A stretch of DNA of 9,596 bases from Bacteroidaceae bacterium (lineage in GTDB: Bacteria > Bacteroidota > Bacteroidia > Bacteroidales > Bacteroidaceae), in the NCBI GenBank assembly GCA_017551845.1, contig JAFZKR010000143.1, positions 1 to 9,596 of the forward strand, given 5' to 3'. Position numbers and translations under genes: made by a program. This document shows, piece by piece, positions 1-6,802 of this stretch. The notes under the pieces are model-generated. The model searched no databases, had not been told where the DNA came from, and saw nothing but the letters and a program-made list of their open reading frames with translations. How positions within the stretch are numbered: position 1 is the stretch's first letter; the number at the start of each line of letters is the position of its first letter.

Positions 1-1941
1 CTTGTTCGTGGCATTGTCCAACATACTATATGAAACTTCCTCAATACAACGGCGGTTTCTGTCATATTTCCATTCATTCCTGTAGCGGCACACAAGTTCT
101 TCATCATTGGAATACCTATACCAATATTCATTCTTTGCCTCATAATAGGTCAACCAGTCATGATCCTGATCAGGAAGGAAATATACATATTCACGGATAC
201 TCCTTTCTGTTATTGAACCATTTGAATATGCCTCATAAAGGGTTCTATTGCCATATTCGTCATAAGCATACCTTGTCTCATACGGCTCTGACCAGGCAGA
301 CTTTTCCGCAACCCAGGAATACTCTTTCTGGGACGAGGTGTAGATTCTGGCATAATCATCACCATAAGGTTTGGCAAGAACATACTCATACTCACGTTTG
401 TAATCAGGCACCCAATTATTTGCCGAATCAAGATAGTATGATATTTCACTCTTTGTGGGAGTATATAGATTCGGGTTCTCGCCGAAAGGCCAGCCTAACT
501 CCTCCTTGGTGTAAGGAACGGATTCAACCTTTGAACTACTGTAAATCAATGACTCAGGATGTGACAACTGCTCCTTGGTCTCAGGAGTTTTGTAGTAGAT
601 GTTCCATTGCCCGATAAGTAATGTATCGCCCTGATATTCATAGCCTCTCTTATTGTAGATATAAAAATCGGAGAGTTCCTCGCTGTAACGGTAATAATCA
701 TTATTTATGGTATTGCCTTTGGAATTGTATCGGTAATTCCTCTTGTACGAACCTACCCACTCCTTGGTGTCCCAGTTCCAACTCCAATATGTATATCTTT
801 CTTCCGATTCGTCTTCACTTATAAATCTGTTATATTTGTTACTGCCATACCACCCTGTTTCACTGTCATAGTACATACTCTCATAGCAGTATTCACCCTC
901 CTGGTTGTAACCGGTAGTGTTCTTGGAAATAGGTGTCCAGATTAAGGTGTCGCCATATATATCCAGATTGCTGTTAATAACAGTACGCGTGGTCAAACCG
1001 TTGCCAAGATATTCATACTGATTCTTACGGTATTTAACTCTCACATACTGTGCTTGTATAGAATCCCAAACAGAGGTGTAGTATGTGGTGAGTACAGGAC
1101 GACCTTCTCCATCATAATCTGATTCTGCATTGATATTGGATACCATTACTCCATCCTTGTTCAAATACTTATTATAGGACTCAACTGTATAACCATTATA
1201 GTATTTATAGCTAGAAATCTGGAGATCAACCTTTTTCTTTGAAACCGGATCAATATAGAAAGAATTTCTTGTCTCACCGTCATCGGATCTGTTATAGATT
1301 ATCTTTACGATAGCATTCTCAGGAACCGGATAACTGAAGCCCCAATATCTCTGAGCATATTTGTCCTTATTGGACATAGTGACCTCATAGCCTGTTTCAT
1401 TTCCTTCGGCATCATACAGATAGATTACATCACCGTATTTTGTTTCTTCACCTGACGGTGAGGCTCCATACATCTCTTCCCCCTTCAACACTACGTTATC
1501 GCCAAAGGCCTGATAAGGCTCTCCCCACTGGTTGGGACGATCATGTGGCGCAGCCATCTTGGGAGCATCTATATTGTCTTCAAGCAAATCTACGGGTTTC
1601 CGTGTCTCCTCCTGCTGTCTGATTCTGTTCAGCTCAACGCGGTTTGCAATCTGCTCGGACACATTGCGGATTCTCAATTCATTGGCTTCAATCATGGCTT
1701 TCAGCTCCATCTCCTTGGGATCAACTGTCCTTGTGGCAGGAGTAGCCATCTTTTCCCGGGCGGCCTTAAGCCCTGTCAGTTCTTCGGGCGAAAGCACAAG
1801 ACGGTTTTGAGCATCAGGTTTCAAGAAGGGAACATGCTTTGTAATGTCCTCTGAACCGGAGACTCTTTCAACATTTACATTCCCCGCATAAGATTGTGCG
1901 ACAGGGAATGCCACTAATAAAACAAGAAGCAATTTTTTCAT
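1..1941 (-). CDS. Exported Tyr/Trp-rich protein with degenerate YD-like repeats (partial, C-terminus off window)
   Basis: The reading frame is open from an ATG at 1941-1939 down to position 1 without a stop, giving the first 647 residues. It begins with a clear signal peptide (MKKLLLVLLVAFPVAQSYA, likely cut after A19), so the protein is exported. Residues about 50-125 are charged and probably helical or coiled-coil (EELTGLKAAREKM, ELRIRNVSEQIANRVEL). From about 165 onward it is rich in Tyr, Trp, Asn and Ser, with a loose recurring pattern: a W-x(3-6)-W stretch, then Y-x-Y and a 'GN' turn. Examples are YLYDAEGNETGYE (about 174), YEYLGNG (309), WNWDTKEWVGSYKRNYRY followed by NSKGN (388-410) and YAYDEYGNRTLYE (558). 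This resembles the YD/RHS-like beta repeats of many Bacteroidetes surface proteins, but no toxin or adhesin domain is visible. I do not recognise the gene. A C-terminal sorting domain could lie off the window. The good -7/-33 promoter upstream supports the start. Confidence 0.85.
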   Translation of the reverse strand, partial: MKKLLLVLLVAFPVAQSYAGNVNVERVSGSEDITKHVPFLKPDAQNRLVLSPEELTGLKAAREKMATPATRTVDPKEMELKAMIEANELRIRNVSEQIANRVELNRIRQQEETRKPVDLLEDNIDAPKMAAPHDRPNQWGEPYQAFGDNVVLKGEEMYGASPSGEETKYGDVIYLYDAEGNETGYEVTMSNKDKYAQRYWGFSYPVPENAIVKIIYNRSDDGETRNSFYIDPVSKKKVDLQISSYKYYNGYTVESYNKYLNKDGVMVSNINAESDYDGEGRPVLTTYYTSVWDSIQAQYVRVKYRKNQYEYLGNGLTTRTVINSNLDIYGDTLIWTPISKNTTGYNQEGEYCYESMYYDSETGWYGSNKYNRFISEDESEERYTYWSWNWDTKEWVGSYKRNYRYNSKGNTINNDYYRYSEELSDFYIYNKRGYEYQGDTLLIGQWNIYYKTPETKEQLSHPESLIYSSSKVESVPYTKEELGWPFGENPNLYTPTKSEISYYLDSANNWVPDYKREYEYVLAKPYGDDYARIYTSSQKEYSWVAEKSAWSEPYETRYAYDEYGNRTLYEAYSNGSITERSIREYVYFLPDQDHDWLTYYEAKNEYWYRYSNDEELVCRYRNEWKYDRNRRCIEEVSYSMLDNATNK

Positions 1942-2000
1942 AAAATCAGCTTTTTGGTTAATAAATCGGGTTTAAGAATAATCATAGTTACTTTATATTG

Positions 2001-2032
2001 CAAATATAGCCTTTTCTTTTAATAATTCTCAA
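2001..2032 (-). promoter_or_regulatory. Bacteroidetes-type promoter for the repeat protein
   Basis: Read on the minus strand, the -7 element is TATATTTG (2008-2001), an exact TAnnTTTG match. A TTG at 2032-2030 sits 21 bases upstream as the -33 element. Transcription would start near 1995, leaving a 5' UTR of roughly 50 bases before the ATG at 1941. The call rests on consensus and position only. Confidence 0.7.
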
Positions 2033-2167
2033 AAAATGTTTAATAATTAATTAACAACCTTCCTAAAAAGAAAACCGCACCCGAATGATATCTTCTTGTT
2101 TGAGTATTAATGTAAAAATTTTTCTCTTTCGACAAGGGTAAAGCCATTATCCATCCTTTAAGGCCCG

Positions 2168-2238
2168 GATTTTTTTCCTAACTGGGGAGAATTTTTTTTC
2201 CTTAAGGGGCGTAAATTTTTTCTTTTACACAATAGGGG
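2168..2238. repeat. Degenerate 22-base direct repeats of T-tract plus GGGG
   Basis: Two close copies, GATTTTTTTCCTAACTGGGG (2168-2187) and AATTTTTTTTCCTTAAGGGG (2190-2209), have a 22-base period. A third, looser copy runs 2214-2238, where the T-tract is followed by an AT-rich spacer and GGGG. T-tracts start at 2170, 2192 and 2216. A spacing near two helical turns could make the DNA curved. The function is unknown. Confidence 0.6.
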
Positions 2239-2362
2239 CAATTTCTACTGTGTGTTATTTGATTCGGGGCTATTTTGTCAACTTTTTTCAACATCGGACA
2301 GGACACGGGACAACGGGACAGTTCAAAACAGAGTGATACTTCAGTCTTAGAGCAATTCAGGA

Positions 2363-2428
2363 TATGGCTCTTATATGGTAGCTCAAAGAGTATGGCTACA
2401 GTATGACATCTGTATGGCAGCACTATGG
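2363..2428. repeat. 11-base periodic TATGG array
   Basis: TATGG or TATGA begins at 2363, 2374, 2391, 2402, 2413 and 2424. Every interval is 11 bases except one of 17 (2374 to 2391). Several copies extend to TATGGC. The period is not a multiple of three, so this is not a coding repeat. It could be a short degenerate tandem repeat or a set of helically phased binding sites. Confidence 0.65.
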
Positions 2429-2549
2429 GAAGTGTGAGTGTGAAGTGTATAAAAGACATTCGTAACCGGAAGAAAACCTTCCGTAAAAAAGATAAAAAAT
2501 TATGGATTTGACAATTCTGGCGGTCAATTCGCCCCATGTCCGCCATTGT

Positions 2550-2579
2550 TAACCACAATCCGGCCATCAATAACCACAA
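2550..2579. repeat. TAACCACAA direct repeat, possible operator
   Basis: The 9-mer TAACCACAA occurs exactly at 2550-2558 and 2571-2579, 21 bases apart, which is two helical turns. The second copy ends 15 bases before the -33 TTG of the acyl operon promoter. Two direct sites on one face of the helix just upstream of a promoter suggest an activator site. No cognate regulator is seen in the window. Confidence 0.5.
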
Positions 2580-2594
2580 GCAGACGGAATAAGG

Positions 2595-2625
2595 TTGTAA
2601 CCCTTCATGGGAGAGAGTAATTTTG
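2595..2625 (+). promoter_or_regulatory. Bacteroidetes-type promoter of the acyl-chain operon
   Basis: TTG (2595-2597), a 20-base spacer and TAATTTTG (2618-2625) match the -33/-7 consensus exactly. The start of transcription is expected near 2632, giving a 5' UTR of about 60 bases before the ATG at 2693. Confidence 0.78.
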
Positions 2626-2638
2626 CGTCCTGAAAAAT

Positions 2639-2691
2639 GTTTAACCGCCCAAAGACCGGGATGCCCGGTATAAGGGAAATAATTTTTAAAC
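2639..2691 (+). promoter_or_regulatory. Structured 5' UTR with GC-rich hairpin
   Basis: Within the predicted 5' UTR, ACCGGG (2655-2660) and CCCGGT (2664-2669) form a perfect 6-bp stem with a 3-base loop. Outside it, GTTTAA (2639-2644) can pair with TTAAAC (2686-2691), which ends one base before the start codon. This could simply stabilise the mRNA or affect initiation. No known riboswitch class is recognised. Confidence 0.4.
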
Positions 2692-2692
2692 A

Positions 2693-4345
2693 ATGTACGA
2701 CATTTCTTTTATCAGGAGATTTGAGAACACAGTAAGAAAACACTGGGATGATGCTGCACTTGATGACTACCATCATAGTTCAGCCACTTACGGCCAGTTA
2801 GCGGCACAGATTGAGCAGGACCAGCTGCTCTGGAGAGCCGCCGGCCTGGAGAAAGGAAGCAAGATTGCCCTCAATGCCAAGAGCTGCGCAGGATGGATCA
2901 GGACCTTCATGGGTGTGATGACCGGAGGATACGTGGGAGTTCAGCTGTTTGACGGCTATACACCCACTGATACCATGAACCTGGTCAACCACTCTGACAG
3001 TGTACTGCTCTACACCGAGAAACGCCTCATGGACAAGATGGATTTCGGGCAGATGCCTGCCCTGATAGGAGCCATAGATGTCCACACCGGGGAGTTGCTG
3101 GCCAGCCGCGGTGATTTCGCTGATATATATATGAAACGTGAACTCCTCATGCAGCAGGCACATCCGTCAGGATTCCGCATGGAGGACTTCGGTTATGAGG
3201 ACCGCGATGCCGATGAACTGTGCGCTCTGAACTACACATCGGGCTCCACGGGCAACCCCAAGGGTGTAATGCTCACGGTACGGAACTTCAGCGTTAACGT
3301 CTATCTGATTCCGCGTCACTTCCCGTATCGCGAGGGACAGACATACCTTAGCGTGCTGCCTTTTGCACACATATTCGGAATGATGTATGATGCCATTGAA
3401 CCGCTTTGTCTTGGAATGCACCTTTATATCCTTGGACTTCCCCCGGTACCGGCATATCTCAAGCCCGCCTTGAACGAGGTCAAGCCCAATGTGTTCTTTG
3501 CCGTTCCGCTTATTCTGGTCAAGATGCTTGAAAACACAATCGGCGAGTTTGTAAGCAGCAAGTCAGGCAAGCAGAAGTTGGCCGATTACCGCAACAACAA
3601 GGATTACTGCACTGCACTGCGCACCATTTTCATGTCCGCTTTCGGCGAGAACATTGAACTGCTCGTGACCGGAGGCGCTGCAATGGCATTTGACCTTGAA
3701 GACCTCATGGCCCAGAAGCTCGAGATACCGTTTGTGACCGGTTACGGCATGACTGAGGCCTGCCCCACCATAGCCATAGGCGAAAAGGGCAAGTACAAAA
3801 TGAAGTCCGTAGGTGAGATTGTAAGTGAGGGCATTGAATGCCGCATCGATTCAAGCGACCCCGAGCATATCCCGGGTGAGGTTATAATCAAGGGCGACTG
3901 TGTGTTCACAGGTTACTACAAAAACCCCGAGGCTACTGCCGAAGTTCTGGATAAGGACGGATGGTTCCGCACCGGTGACATGGGTACCATCGACAAGGAT
4001 ACAACCGTATTCCTGGCCGGCCGATGCAAGAACATGCTGCTCTCTTCAAACGGACAGAACATATTCCCCGAGGAGATTGAGGTTGTACTCAACGCTCTGC
4101 CCTATGTGCAGGAATCAATAGTGGTTGACCGTAAGGGGCACCTTACCGCATTGATTGTCCCCAATCTGGACGAGGTTGGTGCCAGCGGTATGGACAATGA
4201 TGCACTGAATGCAGTAATGGCCGGAAACATCATCAAGTTGAACAATGAGATTCCGGCATACTCACACGTTGACGGCTATGAGCTGAAGTTTGAGCCTTTC
4301 ATTAAGACTCCCAAGGGCAGTATCCGCCGCTTTATGTACAAATAA
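2693..4345 (+). CDS. AMP-forming acyl-CoA/acyl-ACP synthetase (ANL superfamily)
   Basis: This is a 550-residue adenylate-forming ligase, normal in length for long-chain acyl-CoA synthetases. It should activate a carboxylic acid with ATP to acyl-AMP, then transfer the acyl group to CoA or to a phosphopantetheine carrier. Visible motifs in order are the P-loop YTSGSTGNPKGV (181-192), PFAHIFGM (223-230), the A5 motif YGMTEACP (351-358), GWFRTGD with the ribose-binding Asp429, the hinge region GRCKN (443-447), the SNGQNIFPEEIE segment (452-463) and the catalytic Lys541 in KTPKGSIRR. All core residues are present. It is the first gene of a four-gene operon with a ketosynthase, a dehydratase and a thioesterase, so loading a starter acid onto a carrier protein is plausible. 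Sequence alone does not decide between CoA and ACP as acceptor. The start follows a predicted promoter and UTR, and there is no Shine-Dalgarno sequence, as is usual in this phylum. Confidence 0.92.
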   Translation: MYDISFIRRFENTVRKHWDDAALDDYHHSSATYGQLAAQIEQDQLLWRAAGLEKGSKIALNAKSCAGWIRTFMGVMTGGYVGVQLFDGYTPTDTMNLVNHSDSVLLYTEKRLMDKMDFGQMPALIGAIDVHTGELLASRGDFADIYMKRELLMQQAHPSGFRMEDFGYEDRDADELCALNYTSGSTGNPKGVMLTVRNFSVNVYLIPRHFPYREGQTYLSVLPFAHIFGMMYDAIEPLCLGMHLYILGLPPVPAYLKPALNEVKPNVFFAVPLILVKMLENTIGEFVSSKSGKQKLADYRNNKDYCTALRTIFMSAFGENIELLVTGGAAMAFDLEDLMAQKLEIPFVTGYGMTEACPTIAIGEKGKYKMKSVGEIVSEGIECRIDSSDPEHIPGEVIIKGDCVFTGYYKNPEATAEVLDKDGWFRTGDMGTIDKDTTVFLAGRCKNMLLSSNGQNIFPEEIEVVLNALPYVQESIVVDRKGHLTALIVPNLDEVGASGMDNDALNAVMAGNIIKLNNEIPAYSHVDGYELKFEPFIKTPKGSIRRFMYK

Positions 4346-4363
4346 TCACACGGGAAAAAGATC

Positions 4364-5617
4364 ATGAAAGAAAAAAAAGTTGTAATAACCGGAATGGGCG
4401 CGGTTACGTCCATCGGCAAGAACATAAATGAATTTAAGGATAGTCTGTTCAGCGGACGTTGCGGTATTTCACTGCTGGAAGGTATGGACAAGTTCGGTGA
4501 ACTGACGGTCAAAGTAGGCGGTCAGGTAAAGGATTTCAACCCCGTTGAGCTGGGCATGGATGCCGGTAGCGCACGCCGCAGTGACCGTTTCAGCCAGTTT
4601 GGTATCTGCGCAGCCATCCAGGCTATGGAGCAGAGCGGCCTCAAGGCAGGTGAGAACATTGAGCCGGGCCGTCTGGGCGTATATGTAGGCTCAGGCATAG
4701 GCGGTATGCAGACATTCATTGACCAGACCATCATAATGAAGGAGGAGGGCGCCAAGCGCGTCTCTCCCCTCTTCATCCCAATGATGATAGGTAACCTTGG
4801 TGCGGGCAACATAGCCATCAGGTTCAATGCCTGCGGTCCCTGCCTGCCGGTAGTATCAGCCTGTGCCACAAGCACGCACGCTGTAGGTGAAGCTTTCCGC
4901 GCCATCAAATACGGTATGGCCGATGCCATCATAGCCGGTGGTACTGAGGCGGCTGTCAATCCGCTTGCAATAGGCGGATTCGCCAACATGAAAGCGCTCT
5001 CAACAGCTGAAAACCCGCTTGAGGCCTGCCTGCCTTTTGACAAGCGCCGCGGCGGATTCGTAATGGCCGAGGGTGCCGGAATAATGATTCTTGAGGAGTA
5101 TGAGCACGCCGTAAAGCGCGGAGCCCATATCATAGCTGAGGTAACGGGTTACGGCAATACCTGCGATGCTTACCACTACACTGCTCCCCGACCCGACGGC
5201 ACCACCACAGCCGCATCGCTGAGTCTGGCTCTCCAAGAGGCCGGCTATAGGAATGACGGTCTGCTCTACATCAACGCCCACGGTACAGGCACTCACATGA
5301 ATGATGCCTGTGAGACCAAGGCCATCAAGATAGCTCTTGGCGAAGAGGAGGCCCGCAAGGTCATGATAAGCTCGACAAAATCCATGCACGGACACATGCT
5401 GGGTGCCACAGGTGCCGTGGAACTGATTGCATCGGCAATTGCCCTTGAGGAGGGCGTTCTGCCTCCCACCATCGGCTACAAGGAGCCGGATCCTGAGTGT
5501 GACCTTGATTACATTCCAAACAACGCACGCAAGGTTCAGGCTGAGTACGCCCTCTCCTGCTCTCTCGGTTTCGGCGGACATAATGCCGCAGTTGTACTGA
5601 AGCGGTTCAAAGCCTGA
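4364..5617 (+). CDS. FabF-type beta-ketoacyl-ACP synthase (KAS II-like)
   Basis: This 417-residue condensing enzyme extends an acyl chain by two carbons from malonyl-ACP. The N-terminus (KKVVITGMGAVTSIG) and length are typical of FabF. The catalytic set is intact: Cys167 in VVSACATSTH, His306 in NAHGTGT, Lys339 in SSTKSMHGH and His344. The C-terminal GFGGHNAAVVL loop is also present. It lies 18 bases after the ligase gene and 4 bases before the dehydratase gene, so it is co-transcribed. Because it is grouped with a ligase and a thioesterase rather than with acpP and fabG, it is probably a dedicated second ketosynthase rather than the housekeeping FabF, and I give no gene symbol for that reason. 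There is no obvious chain-length-factor partner or loss of the active Cys. Confidence 0.93.
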   Translation: MKEKKVVITGMGAVTSIGKNINEFKDSLFSGRCGISLLEGMDKFGELTVKVGGQVKDFNPVELGMDAGSARRSDRFSQFGICAAIQAMEQSGLKAGENIEPGRLGVYVGSGIGGMQTFIDQTIIMKEEGAKRVSPLFIPMMIGNLGAGNIAIRFNACGPCLPVVSACATSTHAVGEAFRAIKYGMADAIIAGGTEAAVNPLAIGGFANMKALSTAENPLEACLPFDKRRGGFVMAEGAGIMILEEYEHAVKRGAHIIAEVTGYGNTCDAYHYTAPRPDGTTTAASLSLALQEAGYRNDGLLYINAHGTGTHMNDACETKAIKIALGEEEARKVMISSTKSMHGHMLGATGAVELIASAIALEEGVLPPTIGYKEPDPECDLDYIPNNARKVQAEYALSCSLGFGGHNAAVVLKRFKA

Positions 5618-5621
5618 TATC

Positions 5622-6041
5622 ATGGTAAAGAAGAGGGAACAACTAATGCAGATAATACCCCACAGGGAGCCCATGCTCCTTGTGGATTGCTCAGAACTCA
5701 CGGAGGACGGTGTACTCTCTGAATATACCATCCCCGACGACCCCTATTTTACACGCGGACATTTCCCGGGCAATCCCATTGTCCCGGGGGTTATCCTATG
5801 CGAGATAATGGCTCAGGGCAGTGTGCTGCTGTTCGAAGAACAACTTAAGGACAAGATGGCGCTCTACGCCGGCATGGACAAGGTCCGTTTCAAGAAGAGC
5901 GTCCGTCCTGGAGATAAAGTCCGTGTACATTCAAAGATACTGAACTGCCGCGGTATGTTCCTGTCGGTCGATGCCTATGCTGAAGTTGACGGGGAGCAGT
6001 GCTGTTGCGGACAGCTATCATTCATGCTTGTTGACAGATAG
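5622..6041 (+). CDS. FabZ-type 3-hydroxyacyl-ACP dehydratase
   Basis: This is a 139-residue single hot-dog-fold protein, close to the usual FabZ length. It should remove water from a 3-hydroxyacyl-ACP to give the trans-2-enoyl-ACP. The sequence shows IIPHREPMLLVD near the N-terminus and the hallmark GHFPGNPIVPG (46-56). His47 and Glu61 (in ILCEIMAQ) are separated by 14 residues, as in the FabZ catalytic pair. The start is 4 bases after the ketosynthase stop, and the next gene begins 3 bases after this stop, which suggests translational coupling. A FabA-like isomerase function is not indicated. The narrower substrate is unknown. Confidence 0.9.
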   Translation: MVKKREQLMQIIPHREPMLLVDCSELTEDGVLSEYTIPDDPYFTRGHFPGNPIVPGVILCEIMAQGSVLLFEEQLKDKMALYAGMDKVRFKKSVRPGDKVRVHSKILNCRGMFLSVDAYAEVDGEQCCCGQLSFMLVDR

Positions 6042-6044
6042 TAT

Positions 6045-6785
6045 ATGGAAAAGTGTGTAAGGAAAATAACGGTTGACAGTTACGACACTGATTTCAGGGG
6101 TGAAATAAAGCCCCATTGCCTTCAGAACCATATTCAGGAGATGGCCTACTTAGGTTCTTCCATGTTAGGGGTGGGATTCTCCACTTTGAGTCCGATGAAC
6201 CTTTTCTGGGCCATTCTGAGACTGCATATCAGGATAGACCGGATGCCTGTATGGGGCGATGAGATAACATTCAGTACATGGCACCGGAAACAGAGCGGTC
6301 CTCTTTACACACGTAACTACACAGTGACATCGGCCGACGGCCAGATGCTGGTACGTGCATCGACGGTATGGACCATAATGAACATTGAAACCCGTAGCGT
6401 GGACCGTCACATAAACCTTGTAAATGACTCTATGGCCATATGCGAGGATGTATTCGAAACCGATTGCATGAAACTCAGCGTCCCTCACGATGTTGTTATG
6501 GAAACGTGCGGTGAGCACCATATTTCCTATTCGGATATTGATGTAAACCGTCACGCAAATAATGCAATGTATCTGAGCTGGGTGTTTGACCTGTTCGGAA
6601 TGGATTATATGTCAACGCACAGGTTACATGACATTCAGGTGCAATACGCCCATGAAATACATTCCGATGACACGGTATCCCTCTTCATGGGAGCGGGTCC
6701 GGAAGGCATCTGGTTCGTACGGGGAGATGTAGGCGACGTCAGTTGCTTTACAGTACGTATTGAAATGGAGGAAGCGCCCGAATGA
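6045..6785 (+). CDS. Acyl-ACP thioesterase (FatA/FatB family)
   Basis: This 246-residue protein matches bacterial members of the plant FatA/FatB-like family (tandem hot-dog folds), which hydrolyse acyl-ACP to the free acid and ACP. The N-terminal half has DSYDTDFRGEIKP and QEMAYLGSSMLGVGF, and a Trp-rich segment (VWGDEITFSTWHRK) follows. The second half has SYSDIDVNRHANNAMYLSW (161-179), in which Asp166, Asn168 and His170 fit the family catalytic pattern. Glu204 in QYAHEIHSDD lies 34 residues further on, as expected for the catalytic acid. It is the last gene of the operon and would set the chain length released. Its stop codon lies in the loop of the terminator hairpin. Confidence 0.88.
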   Translation: MEKCVRKITVDSYDTDFRGEIKPHCLQNHIQEMAYLGSSMLGVGFSTLSPMNLFWAILRLHIRIDRMPVWGDEITFSTWHRKQSGPLYTRNYTVTSADGQMLVRASTVWTIMNIETRSVDRHINLVNDSMAICEDVFETDCMKLSVPHDVVMETCGEHHISYSDIDVNRHANNAMYLSWVFDLFGMDYMSTHRLHDIQVQYAHEIHSDDTVSLFMGAGPEGIWFVRGDVGDVSCFTVRIEMEEAPE

Positions 6786-6802
6786 GCGCTTCCTTTCATT
6801 TT
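6770..6802 (+). terminator. Intrinsic terminator overlapping the end of the thioesterase gene
   Basis: GGAAGCGC (6770-6777) and GCGCTTCC (6786-6793) form a perfect 8-bp stem around an 8-base loop, followed by TTTCATTTT. The thioesterase stop TGA (6783-6785) is in the loop, and the convergent lipoprotein gene ends at 6796, inside the T-rich tail. On the minus strand the stem is followed by a weaker T-poor tract, so it may act partly in both directions. Confidence 0.75.

Larger units (their letters stand above)
2033..2594. other. Long intergenic region, no convincing gene
   Basis: About 560 bases lie between two divergent promoters. The region holds runs of T and G4 in a degenerate 22-base repeat (2168-2238), a GGACA-rich stretch near 2295-2320, an 11-base periodic TATGG array (2363-2428), two short stem-loops (2467-2483 and 2518-2545) and a 9-base direct repeat (2550-2579). 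An open frame of 163 codons on the minus strand crosses it, but that frame covers the acyl operon's promoter and its composition is not protein-like. No tRNA or rRNA is visible. A small RNA or a binding region for regulators is possible but not shown. Confidence 0.6.

Noticed and set aside
30..617. Open frame of 195 codons on the plus strand
   Set aside because: It is antisense to the exported repeat protein, which has a signal peptide and promoter. Its His/Thr-rich product is the usual shadow of a Tyr/Asn-rich gene.
2467..2483. Hairpin CGGAAG-AAAAC-CTTCCG as a terminator
   Set aside because: On the plus strand it is followed by A's, not T's, and on the minus strand the T-run precedes the stem. 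No gene ends near it on either strand. It may be only a chance stem.
2518..2545. Stem TGGCGG/CCGCCA as a riboswitch or small RNA
   Set aside because: The loop is 16 bases, no known riboswitch core is visible, and it lies upstream of the predicted transcription start, so it is not in the operon leader.
2202..2693. Open frame of 163 codons on the minus strand in the intergenic region
   Set aside because: It spans the acyl operon promoter and UTR, its protein has no recognisable domain or sensible composition, and its repeats simply mirror the 11-base DNA array. No promoter is seen for it on that strand.
5000..5731. Open frame of 243 codons on the minus strand
   Set aside because: It is antisense to the FabF-like gene and the start of the FabZ-like gene, both of which have intact catalytic motifs. 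Its translation resembles no family.
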